Shown: positions 37,716 to 46,013, counted from the stretch's first letter. The stretch: DNA of 64,000 nucleotides from Methylophilus sp. DW102 (GCF_037076555.1 NZ_AP029023.1:744001-808000); one strand, 5' to 3'. Numbers and translations are program-made. The notes: generated by a model not told the origin, from the sequence alone.

Positions 37716-38225
37716 ATGAATATGATCAAAAAACTCACTTTGGTGGCCTTGCTGGCAGTGGTGATGCCTGCGCAAGCCGCTATTCAATCCCTGCAGTTTA
37801 ATGGCCTGGTGGATTCCGGCTATTACAATGGCACCAGCTACCAAGGCTTATTCAGCTTTGATGATGCTGGCCTGCTGTCCAGCGGCACTGAGTTAATTAA
37901 CCTGAGCAGCTTGAACTTCAAATTTGGCAGCAGCCTGTTTGACTTGGGCACGCCGGCTTTATCCAGTGCGACGGCTGTGTTTCAAGATGGCGTATTTACT
38001 GGCATTGAGTGGTCTGTTAACTCGAACAGCCCGGCGATTGGCTTTAGCTTTATCGCGGGCAGTGACGATGCCTCTGATGCTTACTTTGCCTATGACACCA
38101 CACTGGGTTTGTCCGGTGCTGGTAGCCTGACTTACGCAGCTGCAGTGCCTGAGCCTACCCAGTCTGGCCTGATGCTGCTGGGCTTGGGCGTGATTGGCTG
38201 GATCGCTACCCGCCGTCAGTCATAA
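37716..38225 (+). CDS. PEP-CTERM surface protein (169 aa)
   Basis: A short secreted protein: signal peptide (AQA near residue 22), a body of about 115 residues without recognised motif, and a canonical sorting tail, VPEPTQSGLMLLGLGVIGW followed by ATRRQS. AGAGGAATATTGCA precedes ATG 37716; an in-frame ATG at 37722 is an alternative. It follows the nucleotidase gene and ends at a terminator, closing the group that began with the nuclease. Its sorting tail differs from the PEADS form in the other two PEP-CTERM proteins. Confidence 0.83.
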   Translation: MNMIKKLTLVALLAVVMPAQAAIQSLQFNGLVDSGYYNGTSYQGLFSFDDAGLLSSGTELINLSSLNFKFGSSLFDLGTPALSSATAVFQDGVFTGIEWSVNSNSPAIGFSFIAGSDDASDAYFAYDTTLGLSGAGSLTYAAAVPEPTQSGLMLLGLGVIGWIATRRQS

Positions 38226-38244
38226 CCCTGTTTGCACTTGTAGC

Positions 38245-38273
38245 AAAAAAGCCCGGTTCGCCGGGCTTTTTTG
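38245..38273 (+). terminator. Rho-independent terminator
   Basis: AAAAAAGCCCGG / CCGGGCTTTTTT forms a perfect stem with a small TTCG-type loop. It is U-rich on both strands and may work in both directions. Confidence 0.92.
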
Positions 38274-38297
38274 CGCTCTGCCTATGTGTCAGAAAAA

Positions 38298-38314
38298 ACT
38301 AGTCCGACTAGTCC
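38298..38314 (+). promoter_or_regulatory. double EpsA-type motif before the ExbB-TonB cluster
   Basis: ACTAGTCC occurs twice, at 38298-38305 and 38307-38314, giving the palindrome GACTAGTC at 38306-38313 plus a second copy 9 bp away. It lies 66 bp before the first gene of the cluster, just after the preceding terminator. Confidence 0.5.
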
Positions 38315-38380
38315 TGTCTTAATGTGACTGCAACATTCACTCTTTAGACTTGCTGCTCAAATTCACTTGTCAGCAAAACT

Positions 38381-40057
38381 ATGAAGAACACACTTGGTTT
38401 ATTGGTTGCAATTTTAGGGCTCACACTCTCTGTTTCCGGCGAGGCTGCATGGAACAAAGACTGGGCTACCCAGCAAAAAATCAGCATAGACACTACCAAT
38501 ATCAAAGAGGCAGTCAACCAGGCGCCGATGCTGGTGCGTCTGCATTCCGGTAATTTTGATTTTACCGGCGCCAATGTGGATGGGGCTGATCTACGTTTTA
38601 TTGCGGCAGATGACAAAACCGAACTCAAGTTTACCCTGGAAAAATATGATGCCGTCAACGAATTGGCGGTGGCCTGGGTGGTGTTGCCGCAAGTATCTTC
38701 GGCCAACAAGGAGTTGTTTATCAATCTGGCAGCAGGCAATGAGTCTGCCACAGCCGCCAGCGATGCGCAGGCACTGAATGATCCGGCCTTGCTGGCACGG
38801 TTTGCCTTCTCTGAAAATGCCTTGCTCAAGGATAGCGGCCCGAGCCAGTTGACGGCCAGCGGCAACGCGACTGTACAAAAAGCCGGGTTGATTGCAGAAA
38901 GCGCCTTACTGAATAACAGCCCTTTGGCATTGACTTTGCCAGCTGTGCCAGTGTTGGCCAATGGCAGCACCTGGTCGGTCTGGCTTAAGCCTGCCAGCTT
39001 GCCGCAAACCGCCGTATTGTTCAAAAGCGGCAATATCAGCCTGCAGCTGGATGGCAGTACCTTGGCATTGCAGGCCGGTGGTGCAGCCACCAAAGCAGGC
39101 GAATTAAAGGCCGGTCAATGGCAGCATGTGGCGTTGGTGTTTCAGGCGGGCCAGGTTTTGGTTTACCTGAATGGCCAAGTCGCTGGTCAAGTAGCAGTGA
39201 CCGATGCGCAAGCGGCTGCGACATTCACGCTGGGCGAAAACCTGAATGCTGAAGTCGATGAGTTGCAGTTGGCGAACACTGCCCGCAGTGCCGCCTGGCT
39301 GACCTTGGTTGCCCAATCACAAGGCGCGGATGCCAGCATGGTGAAAGTGGCTGCCGCGGGCGGGGAGGAAGAAGCAGAAGGCGGCGAAGCCAACTACATG
39401 GGCATTCTGATCAACAGCTTGACCGTGGACGCCAAAGTGGTGATCGCGATTCTGGCGGTGATGTTCGCCATCAGCGCCTGGGTGATGGTGAGCAAAGCAC
39501 GCCTGGTGAGCCGTACTGACAAAGACAATGACCTGTTTCTCAAGCGCTTTCAACAGTCTAATGCTGCTGACTTGCTGGCACTGGACAAAACCGGTAGCTA
39601 CACCCACTCCAATCTGTTTGGCTTGTACAAAGCTGGCTTACGTGAAATAAAAAAACGTGAAGTGGATGGCAAAGTGGCTTTGGGCGGCGCCTCAATTGAT
39701 GCGATCAAGGCCGCTGTGGATGCCGATCTGGTACGTGAAACCCAGCGCATGAACAGCATGATGGTGTTGCTGACCATTGCGATTTCCGGTGGACCTTTCC
39801 TGGGCCTGTTGGGGACTGTGGTGGGTGTTATGATCACCTTTGCTGCCATTGCCGCTGCCGGTGACGTTAACGTGAACGCGATTGCGCCGGGGATTGCAGC
39901 CGCCTTGCTGGCCACGGTGGCTGGCCTGGGCGTGGCGATTCCTGCCCTGTTTGGCTATAACTATCTGGCCAGCCGCGTCAAAAACATCACCATCGCCATG
40001 CAGATTTTTGTCGATGAGTTCATTACCCGTACCGCTGAACTGTACGGTAAGGAATAA
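38381..40057 (+). CDS. ExbB/TolQ-like proton channel fused to DUF2341 and lectin-like domains
   Basis: A 558-residue fusion. A signal peptide (about 1-23) is followed by a DUF2341-type domain (about 30-130), a LamG/concanavalin-like domain (about 150-310) and an acidic linker (GGEEEAEGGEAN). The C-terminal half is a MotA/TolQ/ExbB channel: first membrane helix near 350-370, then GPFLGLLGTVVGVMITF and the helix IAPGIAAALLATVAGLGVAIPALFGYN. The N-terminal half should lie in the periplasm, unlike ordinary ExbB. Two ExbD and a TonB gene follow within 11 bp of each other, so it is the channel of a dedicated energy-transducing complex. Confidence 0.88.
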   Translation: MKNTLGLLVAILGLTLSVSGEAAWNKDWATQQKISIDTTNIKEAVNQAPMLVRLHSGNFDFTGANVDGADLRFIAADDKTELKFTLEKYDAVNELAVAWVVLPQVSSANKELFINLAAGNESATAASDAQALNDPALLARFAFSENALLKDSGPSQLTASGNATVQKAGLIAESALLNNSPLALTLPAVPVLANGSTWSVWLKPASLPQTAVLFKSGNISLQLDGSTLALQAGGAATKAGELKAGQWQHVALVFQAGQVLVYLNGQVAGQVAVTDAQAAATFTLGENLNAEVDELQLANTARSAAWLTLVAQSQGADASMVKVAAAGGEEEAEGGEANYMGILINSLTVDAKVVIAILAVMFAISAWVMVSKARLVSRTDKDNDLFLKRFQQSNAADLLALDKTGSYTHSNLFGLYKAGLREIKKREVDGKVALGGASIDAIKAAVDADLVRETQRMNSMMVLLTIAISGGPFLGLLGTVVGVMITFAAIAAAGDVNVNAIAPGIAAALLATVAGLGVAIPALFGYNYLASRVKNITIAMQIFVDEFITRTAELYGKE

Positions 40058-40067
40058 GGCATAAGCG

Positions 40068-40478
40068 ATGTCAGAAGGCGTCAAAGAAGAGAACCAGCTC
40101 TACGACGAGATCAACATTACGCCCATGCTGGATCTGGCGTATGTGCTGCTGGTGATTTTTATCATCATGACTACCGCGTCCGTGCAAGGCGTCAAAGTCG
40201 ACATGCCGCACACGGTGAACTCTGCTGCCTTGGCCAAACCGCAAATGCGCGCGATTACCGTTACCAGTGATGGCAGTGTCTACCTTGATGCGTTCCCGGT
40301 GGATATGGCACAGCTGGAGCAGCGGCTGGCGCAATATAAAAGCAGCAATCCCGAGCTGCCGGTGGTGCTTAAGGGGGATGCCGCCGCGCATTATGAAAAG
40401 GTCTCTGAAGTGCTGGAAATCTGTAAACGGCTGGACATTACCGAAGTCGGCCTGGTGACCAAGAAAGTGGTGGAGTAA
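40068..40478 (+). CDS. ExbD-like biopolymer transporter, first copy
   Basis: A 136-residue bitopic inner-membrane protein. The membrane helix begins INITPMLDLAYVLLVIF, with the conserved proton-path Asp in PMLD. A periplasmic domain follows, ending GLVTKK. It lies 10 bp after the ExbB-like gene and 3 bp before a second ExbD gene. The two copies have nearly identical membrane helices and divergent periplasmic parts, so they may form a mixed complex. Confidence 0.9.
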   Translation: MSEGVKEENQLYDEINITPMLDLAYVLLVIFIIMTTASVQGVKVDMPHTVNSAALAKPQMRAITVTSDGSVYLDAFPVDMAQLEQRLAQYKSSNPELPVVLKGDAAAHYEKVSEVLEICKRLDITEVGLVTKKVVE

Positions 40479-40481
40479 GCC

Positions 40482-40886
40482 ATGCAGGTACAAAACGACG
40501 CTCAACCATACGACACCATCAACATCACGCCCATGCTGGATTTGGCCTATGTGCTGCTGGTGATTTTTATCCTGATGACCACGGCGGGCGTACAAGGCTT
40601 GACCATGAATCTGCCCAAGCCGTCTAACAAGCCCAGCACTGAAAAACACGACATCAAAATCGTGCAGGTACAACAGGGCGGCACGCTCACCATCAATGGG
40701 GTTGGCGTGACCATGGCTGAACTGGAGACACAACTCAACCAGGCCAAGGCCATGGATCCCAAGTTCAACGTCATGATCAAGGGGCAGCCACAAGCCCCGT
40801 ATGCCGGAGTGATCGGCGTCATTGACCTCGTTAACCGCTTGCAAATTGAAAATGTCGGCCTGGTGACCGGCAAAATCGGGACTTAG
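40482..40886 (+). CDS. ExbD-like biopolymer transporter, second copy
   Basis: A 134-residue protein with the helix INITPMLDLAYVLLVIFIL, again with the functional Asp, and a periplasmic domain ending GLVTGKIG. It arose by duplication of the neighbouring gene or a shared ancestor. Both keep the catalytic Asp, so neither is obviously inactive. Confidence 0.9.
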   Translation: MQVQNDAQPYDTINITPMLDLAYVLLVIFILMTTAGVQGLTMNLPKPSNKPSTEKHDIKIVQVQQGGTLTINGVGVTMAELETQLNQAKAMDPKFNVMIKGQPQAPYAGVIGVIDLVNRLQIENVGLVTGKIGT

Positions 40887-40889
40887 GGT

Positions 40890-41600
40890 ATGGCGATGGA
40901 AGATAACCTTTCCACTGACACGCCGGTACACCCCGCACGGCTGTGGGCGACCCGCATCCTGATTGCTGTATTGGTGCTGGCCGTCTTGGCTGGCATCGCG
41001 TATGGCATCAAAAAACTGTTTTCGGGTGGGCCGACGCAGAAAAAGCAAATCACTACTGTGAAATTGCTGCCCGACACACCGCCGCCACCGCCACCGCCTC
41101 CGCCTAAAGAGCCGCCCAAGGAAACACCAAAAGAGCAGCCGAAAGAGGCGCCTAAAGAGCCTGAGCCCAAACCGGTTGAAGCACCGCCTGCCGAGAACCT
41201 CAAGATGGAAGGTGCTGCGGGAGATGGCCCAAGTCCCTTCCAGTCCGGTGCCGTGAATAATGAGTACAAGGGGGGCGACGTCACCACTGGTCCCAAGATT
41301 GGCGGCAAAAAGAATATGGCTGCGTTTGCCTGGTTTACCAACAAGGTAGATGCGCAAATCAAGAAAGCGCTGGATGCAGAAAGTGGACTGAGCAAAGTGA
41401 AGTATCAGGTCGATGTCAGGGTGTTTTTAAATGCCCAGGGCGACATTGATCATGCGGAATTGATTGACTCCAGTGGCGATGCTGAAACCGATGCCTTGAT
41501 CCGCAAAGTATTGAGCCGGATTCCGCCGTTGAAAGAGTCTGCGCCAGAGGATATGCCAAGAAAGGTCATCGTCAGAATGGCCTCGAAAAACATGTCATGA
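40890..41600 (+). CDS. TonB-like energy transducer
   Basis: A 236-residue inner-membrane protein. A short cytoplasmic N-terminus and one membrane helix (about residues 20-43) are followed by a Pro run (PPPPPPPPP) and Lys-Glu-Pro repeats (about 65-108) that can span the periplasm. The C-terminal TonB-type domain (about 150-236) includes VDVRVFLNAQGDIDHAEL and ends before a stop overlapping no other gene. It should pass proton-motive force from the ExbB-ExbD complex to an outer-membrane partner. No TonB-dependent receptor is encoded nearby; a porin is. Confidence 0.87.
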   Translation: MAMEDNLSTDTPVHPARLWATRILIAVLVLAVLAGIAYGIKKLFSGGPTQKKQITTVKLLPDTPPPPPPPPPKEPPKETPKEQPKEAPKEPEPKPVEAPPAENLKMEGAAGDGPSPFQSGAVNNEYKGGDVTTGPKIGGKKNMAAFAWFTNKVDAQIKKALDAESGLSKVKYQVDVRVFLNAQGDIDHAELIDSSGDAETDALIRKVLSRIPPLKESAPEDMPRKVIVRMASKNMS

Positions 41601-41693
41601 AGTACGGAACACACAACAGCGTTAATCACTATTGATCGCAAGCCTCGCAGTAAAGAGCCTCTTGCTAAAGAGCGAAAGTAACTAGGGAAAGAT

Positions 41694-43316
41694 ATGAAGA
41701 TAAAAGCAAAGAACTGGATGATTCCATGGCTGGTGGCCGGCCTGTTTAGCACACAAGCCCAGGGTGTACTCGCCGGTGAGCGTGAATCACTGGAAGAGGT
41801 GCGAGCCACCACCATGAATTTGATCGAGTTGCTGGTACAAGAGGGTGTACTGTCTAAAGAAAAGGCAGATGCTTTGCTCAAGCAGGCGCAAGCTGCCAAA
41901 CAAAAAGCACAAGAAGAAGCGGCCAGTGTTGCCGAATCTGCAGCACCAGATGCGCCAGCTGCGGCGACGCAATCGAAAGCGATCCGCGTGCAATATGTGC
42001 CTGAGCATGTCAAAAACGAAATGCGTGCTGAGATTGAGCAAGAGGTGATGAAAAAACTCAATTACAAGGCAGGCGAGCGGTTAGGGATTCCAGAGTGGAT
42101 TGATCGCGTTGAGTGGACGGGTGCTCTGCGTTTGCGCTACCAGGAAGATATGTTCAATGAGTTCAACACGCCCCCTGTGTTTTTGCGAACCAATGAAGTC
42201 CAGAACATGAGCAGTGTGAACAATACCACTGAAGACCGTGATCGCCAGCGTATCCGGGCTTTATTCGGCGCTAATTTAAAGATCAATGAATGGTTGAACG
42301 GCGGCATCCGCTTTACCACCGGTATGCTGCAAACACCAGTCACGCCTAACCAGACGGAAGGGTTTTCACAAGGCAAGTTTGTATTTGGCCTGGATCGCGC
42401 TTTTCTTGAAGGCAAGCCCTATGATTGGCTAACATTGACTGGTGGCCGTTTTGCCAACCCATTCTTTACCGGTAACCCGACATTCAATACTGACTTGCTC
42501 TGGGACCCTGATCTGGCCTTTGATGGTTTTGTGGCAAGAGCTAACCCGGCGATTAACAATCACTGGCGGGTATTCTCGACGGTTGGCGCTTTCCCGATCG
42601 AAGAGATCGAGTCTTCTGATACGAACAAAGCCAGAGACAAATGGCTTTATGCTGCGCAGGGGGGCATCGAGTGGACAGCCAGCAATGACACCAAGGTTAA
42701 GCTGGGGGTGGCCTACTATGATTTTGAAAATATAGAGGGCGAGCGTAATCCGGTCAATGACAGTCTCAAGTATGCGGGTACAGCCCCGTTATGGCGCCAA
42801 AAAGGAAATAGTACCTTCAGTATCGATGGTCTAAATAGCAATCTTTGTGGAGACACAGGGCCTTGTGGACTGGCTTCCAAATTTCAGTTGATCAACTTTA
42901 CCGGTGAGATTGATTTAGCCACGTTCGATCCCGTTCACGTGATCTTGCACGGGGCTTATGTACAAAACATCGGTTTTGATCAGCAAGAGATTTTGCGTCG
43001 CACCGGTAACTTGTATAAAAAAGAAAATGAGGGCTATGAACTCTCACTCATGGTGGGTAATCCTTTGATTAAAAAGCTGCATGACTGGCAAGTGTTTGGT
43101 GGCTATCGTCGTCTGGAGCGTGACGCCATGATTGATGGGTTCACAGACTCCAACTTCCGCTTAGGTGGCACCGATGCCAAGGGCTTTTTTGTGGGTGGAC
43201 AGTATGGTCTGGGCAAAAATGCCTGGTTATCTTCCAGATACGTCAGTGCCGATGAAATTTCTGGTTTGCCATTCTCTGTGGACACCTTCTTTCTTGACTT
43301 TAATGGCCGGTTTTAA
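41694..43316 (+). CDS. putative outer-membrane porin with N-terminal coiled coil
   Basis: A 540-residue exported protein. Signal peptide to VLA (near 27), then an Ala/Lys/Glu-rich coiled-coil region (about 30-125: KADALLKQAQAAKQKAQEE), then a beta-barrel from about 135 with alternating hydrophobic strands, ending in Phe (FLDFNGRF). This matches a family usually named putative porin. No plug domain or TonB box is visible. It lies 93 bp after tonB with its own AGGGAAAG site. The coiled coil could reach through the periplasm to peptidoglycan or to the TonB complex; this is inference. Confidence 0.82.
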   Translation: MKIKAKNWMIPWLVAGLFSTQAQGVLAGERESLEEVRATTMNLIELLVQEGVLSKEKADALLKQAQAAKQKAQEEAASVAESAAPDAPAAATQSKAIRVQYVPEHVKNEMRAEIEQEVMKKLNYKAGERLGIPEWIDRVEWTGALRLRYQEDMFNEFNTPPVFLRTNEVQNMSSVNNTTEDRDRQRIRALFGANLKINEWLNGGIRFTTGMLQTPVTPNQTEGFSQGKFVFGLDRAFLEGKPYDWLTLTGGRFANPFFTGNPTFNTDLLWDPDLAFDGFVARANPAINNHWRVFSTVGAFPIEEIESSDTNKARDKWLYAAQGGIEWTASNDTKVKLGVAYYDFENIEGERNPVNDSLKYAGTAPLWRQKGNSTFSIDGLNSNLCGDTGPCGLASKFQLINFTGEIDLATFDPVHVILHGAYVQNIGFDQQEILRRTGNLYKKENEGYELSLMVGNPLIKKLHDWQVFGGYRRLERDAMIDGFTDSNFRLGGTDAKGFFVGGQYGLGKNAWLSSRYVSADEISGLPFSVDTFFLDFNGRF

Positions 43317-43325
43317 AGGGACTGT

Positions 43326-44000
43326 ATGAAACTCATCTCGTCACTCCTGCTGAGCCTGAGCTTGATTGGACTCTGTGTAGAGCCAACGGCTGCTGCAGAA
43401 AAGCAGGACAAATCGGCCAAACGTGCCGCCATCCTCATGCAAAAAATGAAGCAGGATATGGAGGCTGAAAAATCTGCCCTGCAATCGCAGTTTGAGCAAG
43501 AGAAACAGGGCTTGTCGCAAGCCCTGGATCAGGCACAGTCTGCACAGCGCTCGCATTCGGCCAAATTGCAGGGACAGCTCAAACGCAACCAGCAATTGCA
43601 GTCTGACAATCAGAAGCTCTTGCAGGAAAAAGACGCGTTATCTGCGCAACTCAAACAGTTGCAAACACAGCTCGCCGAAAAAAACCAGCAACTTGAGGCG
43701 GCCGAACAACAACTCAAGCTTGCACATGCGACGCAAGAGAGCAACGAGCAGCAACGCAAACAACTGCTTTCCAAAGTGAGTGACAGCCACCAGAAGCTGA
43801 CCAGCTGCGAAGAAAAAAACAGCCGTTTGTATGCGTATGGGCATGAGTTGGTGGATTTGTATGACAATGCCAGTTTTTATCAAAAAGTGCTGCGTTCAGA
43901 GCCGTTTTTTCAATTAAAGCGGGTTGAACTCGAGAATATCCTTCAAGAGAAACACAGTCAGTTACTGGAAAACAAGGTCGACAAAATTGCAACGCCTTAA
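43326..44000 (+). CDS. periplasmic coiled-coil protein
   Basis: A 224-residue exported protein with a signal peptide (AAA near 24) and a long Gln-rich coiled coil (about 30-160). It ends in a short domain, LYAYGHELVDLYDNASFYQKVL, followed by a second helix. No enzyme motif is visible. It lies 9 bp after the porin gene and so belongs to the same transcript. Coiled-coil proteins of this kind often act as spacers or scaffolds, and it may couple the ExbB-ExbD-TonB complex to the porin. I do not know a characterised homologue. Confidence 0.75.
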   Translation: MKLISSLLLSLSLIGLCVEPTAAAEKQDKSAKRAAILMQKMKQDMEAEKSALQSQFEQEKQGLSQALDQAQSAQRSHSAKLQGQLKRNQQLQSDNQKLLQEKDALSAQLKQLQTQLAEKNQQLEAAEQQLKLAHATQESNEQQRKQLLSKVSDSHQKLTSCEEKNSRLYAYGHELVDLYDNASFYQKVLRSEPFFQLKRVELENILQEKHSQLLENKVDKIATP

Positions 44001-44049
44001 GTGGCTTCCAGCATAGGCAGGTAGCTGGTTTGATGATAGGCTTGCCTGC

Positions 44050-44736
44050 ATGATGCATTTAATTGATCACTGGTTCACGCGCGCAGAATGTGCGCGCATC
44101 TTTCCGTTTATCGGCTTTATTTTGCTGTTGGCCCTGCAGCCTTGGTTAGTGGATCTCTTCACTGCGCTGGGGGTGGCGGGGCAAGCGGCGTATTTGTGTC
44201 GCTGCTTGCTGGCCTTGGCGTGCCTGTTCTACTTTAAAGCCGATTATCGCGAGTTGACCGACAAGCCTGCGCGCGCGCAGATAGGGCTTGCCTTACTGGC
44301 GGGGGTGCTGGTGTTTGTTCTGTGGGTTGCGCCTTACCCAGTCTGGTTGGGCGGGAGCGAGACACAAGCCATCGTGGCGATGCCTATGCAGACAGGGGAG
44401 GATCTGTTCTGGTTAGCGTGCCGTTGGGCGGGTTCTGCATTAGTGGTGCCTGTCATTGAAGAATTGTTCTGGCGTTCGTATCTGATGCGCAGGCTGGATG
44501 CGAACGATTTTCTGACTGTGTCACCTGCCGCAGTCACGACTTATGCAATCCTGCTAAGTAGCGTATTATTCGCTGTGGAGCATCAACTCTGGTTTGCAGG
44601 GCTGTTGGCAGGATTGGTATATGCCTGGTTATACCGTCATTTCCAGGTGCTCTGGGTCGCAATCATTGCGCATGTCACCACCAATGCGCTCTTAGGGGCG
44701 TGGGTAGTGTTTGGTGACCATTGGCAATATTGGTGA
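44050..44736 (+). CDS. CAAX-protease-like membrane protein (PEP-CTERM-associated CPBP type)
   Basis: A 228-residue polytopic membrane protein of the CPBP/Abi family. The three metalloprotease motifs are intact: EELFWR (near 137-142), a His in VEHQLWFAG (near 178), and HVTTN (near 213-217). A CPBP subfamily is known beside exosortase/PEP-CTERM genes, and the surroundings support that assignment here. It may process membrane-anchored or sorted proteins. It lies 49 bp after the coiled-coil gene. Confidence 0.8.
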   Translation: MMHLIDHWFTRAECARIFPFIGFILLLALQPWLVDLFTALGVAGQAAYLCRCLLALACLFYFKADYRELTDKPARAQIGLALLAGVLVFVLWVAPYPVWLGGSETQAIVAMPMQTGEDLFWLACRWAGSALVVPVIEELFWRSYLMRRLDANDFLTVSPAAVTTYAILLSSVLFAVEHQLWFAGLLAGLVYAWLYRHFQVLWVAIIAHVTTNALLGAWVVFGDHWQYW

Positions 44737-44806
44737 ACCGAGTGTGTAAGCGTTTGTCTTGAACAGCGCGTCTTGCTCAAGACGGCGGATTAAAAACCGT
44801 TATCAG

Positions 44807-44824
44807 GTTGCGAGTGATCGCAAC
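44807..44824 (+). other. stem-loop in the epsD leader
   Basis: GTTGCGA and TCGCAAC form a perfect 7-bp stem with a four-base loop, 35 bp before the epsD start. No T-run follows, so it is not a standard terminator. A looser pair, GTCTTGA/TCAAGAC, lies upstream near 44756-44781. Confidence 0.4.
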
Positions 44825-44858
44825 AGAAGTTAAAAATAGCGAATATTAAAGGGTGATG

Positions 44859-45815
44859 ATGAAAAAAATCGCATTGATCGTACCAGCACTGATGCTGGTA
44901 ATGGCTGGTTGCAGCAAACATGATGAAGCCAGCAAAGGCGGCTCCCAGGTGGTTGCCAAAGTGAATGGCAGTGAAATTACCGTTCACCAGCTGAATTTTG
45001 CCTTGTCCAAACTGGGCAAGCTGGACCAGTCGCAAGTGAAAGCCGCGTCTGAAAAAGTGTTGCAGCAAATGGTAGACATGGAATTGCTCAAGCAAAAGTC
45101 TGTAGATGAAAAGCTGGACCGTGACCCGAATGTGTTACAAGTGCTTGAGGCCACCAAGCAGCAAGTGCTGGCGCAAGCCTATATGCAAAAAGTGGCGGCA
45201 AAGCAGGCCACCCCTTCAGCCGATGAAATCCAGAAGTTTTATGATACGCATCCAGAATTATTCAGTGAGCGTAATGTGTATGTGATCCAGGAATTTGCCG
45301 TGAAAGATGGCACACAACACGTCAGCGAGATTGAAGCAGGCATTAATGCCGCTAAAACGCCAGAAGATATTGCTAAATGGCTGCAAGACAATAAATACGT
45401 CTTTAACGTGAATGCCAGCCGCAAAGCCGCCGAACAGTTGCCACTCGAGTTGCTCAAGCAGCTTAACGCGTTGAAAGCGGGCGATACGCTTGTAGTCAAG
45501 AGCCCACAGGCGTTAGTTTTGCTGTATCTGGCTAAAGTCGATCGCCAACCGGTCAATTTTGACAATGCTAAACCAGTGATCCAGCAGTTCCTGGTCAACT
45601 CTGGGCAGCAAACACTGATCAAGAATGAGGTTGCGAGTTTGCGCAAAGAGGCCAAGGTCGAGTTTTATGGCGACTTCTCTAAAATGACCCTGAACGCTGA
45701 CACCACTGCGCCTGCAGTCCCAGCAGCCAAACCAGAACCTGCAGCGGTTGCACCAACATCGCCAACAGAAGCCACACATAATCAGGCGATTGAAAAAGGT
45801 TTGTCCGGCTTGTAA
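44859..45815 (+). CDS. epsD: EpsD-family peptidyl-prolyl cis-trans isomerase lipoprotein
   Basis: A 318-residue lipoprotein related to SurA/PrsA-type foldases. A lipobox (VMAGC, Cys near 18) is followed by an N-terminal SurA-like helical region (VAKVNGSEITVHQLNFAL) and a C-terminal parvulin-like part that is weak and may be inactive. EpsD is a known component of exopolysaccharide/PEP-CTERM loci. Here it stands apart from exosortase and polysaccharide genes. ATG 44859 was chosen for its spacing from AAAGGG. The tail, rich in Pro and Ala, is probably disordered. A terminator follows. Confidence 0.82.
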   Translation: MKKIALIVPALMLVMAGCSKHDEASKGGSQVVAKVNGSEITVHQLNFALSKLGKLDQSQVKAASEKVLQQMVDMELLKQKSVDEKLDRDPNVLQVLEATKQQVLAQAYMQKVAAKQATPSADEIQKFYDTHPELFSERNVYVIQEFAVKDGTQHVSEIEAGINAAKTPEDIAKWLQDNKYVFNVNASRKAAEQLPLELLKQLNALKAGDTLVVKSPQALVLLYLAKVDRQPVNFDNAKPVIQQFLVNSGQQTLIKNEVASLRKEAKVEFYGDFSKMTLNADTTAPAVPAAKPEPAAVAPTSPTEATHNQAIEKGLSGL

Positions 45816-45856
45816 GCATCAACCTGCCAACGGAACGGCAGACCTGCCAAATCAAC

Positions 45857-45887
45857 AAAAGCCCTGCATATTGCGGGGCTTTTTTAT
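45857..45887 (+). terminator. Rho-independent terminator
   Basis: AAAAGCCCTGC / GCGGGGCTTTTTT forms a stem with a short loop and T-run, about 40 bp after epsD. Confidence 0.9.
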
Positions 45888-45974
45888 ACGCTATGTGAGG
45901 ATGTAGATTCCGGTGTTTAATTGGCATGGAAGGGCGTTTGCGTTATGCAAATTGATAGGTTGTTGAAGCCAAAA

Positions 45975-46013
45975 CATATGGCGGACTGTAGACGAGTCCG
46001 CCCTACGAGGGCT
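45975..46013 (-). repeat. REP-type palindromic element, left copy
   Basis: On the minus strand it reads GTAG, then GGCGGACT, a 7-base loop and AGTCCGCC. This is the GTAG-plus-hairpin form of REP elements. It is an inverted copy of the element at 46590-46628; the two differ at only a few of about 39 positions. Confidence 0.75.

Noticed and set aside
40071..41357. 428-codon open frame on the minus strand
   Set aside because: It lies opposite exbD, exbD and tonB, is rich in His, Arg and Gly as expected for a reverse-strand shadow, and has no start context.
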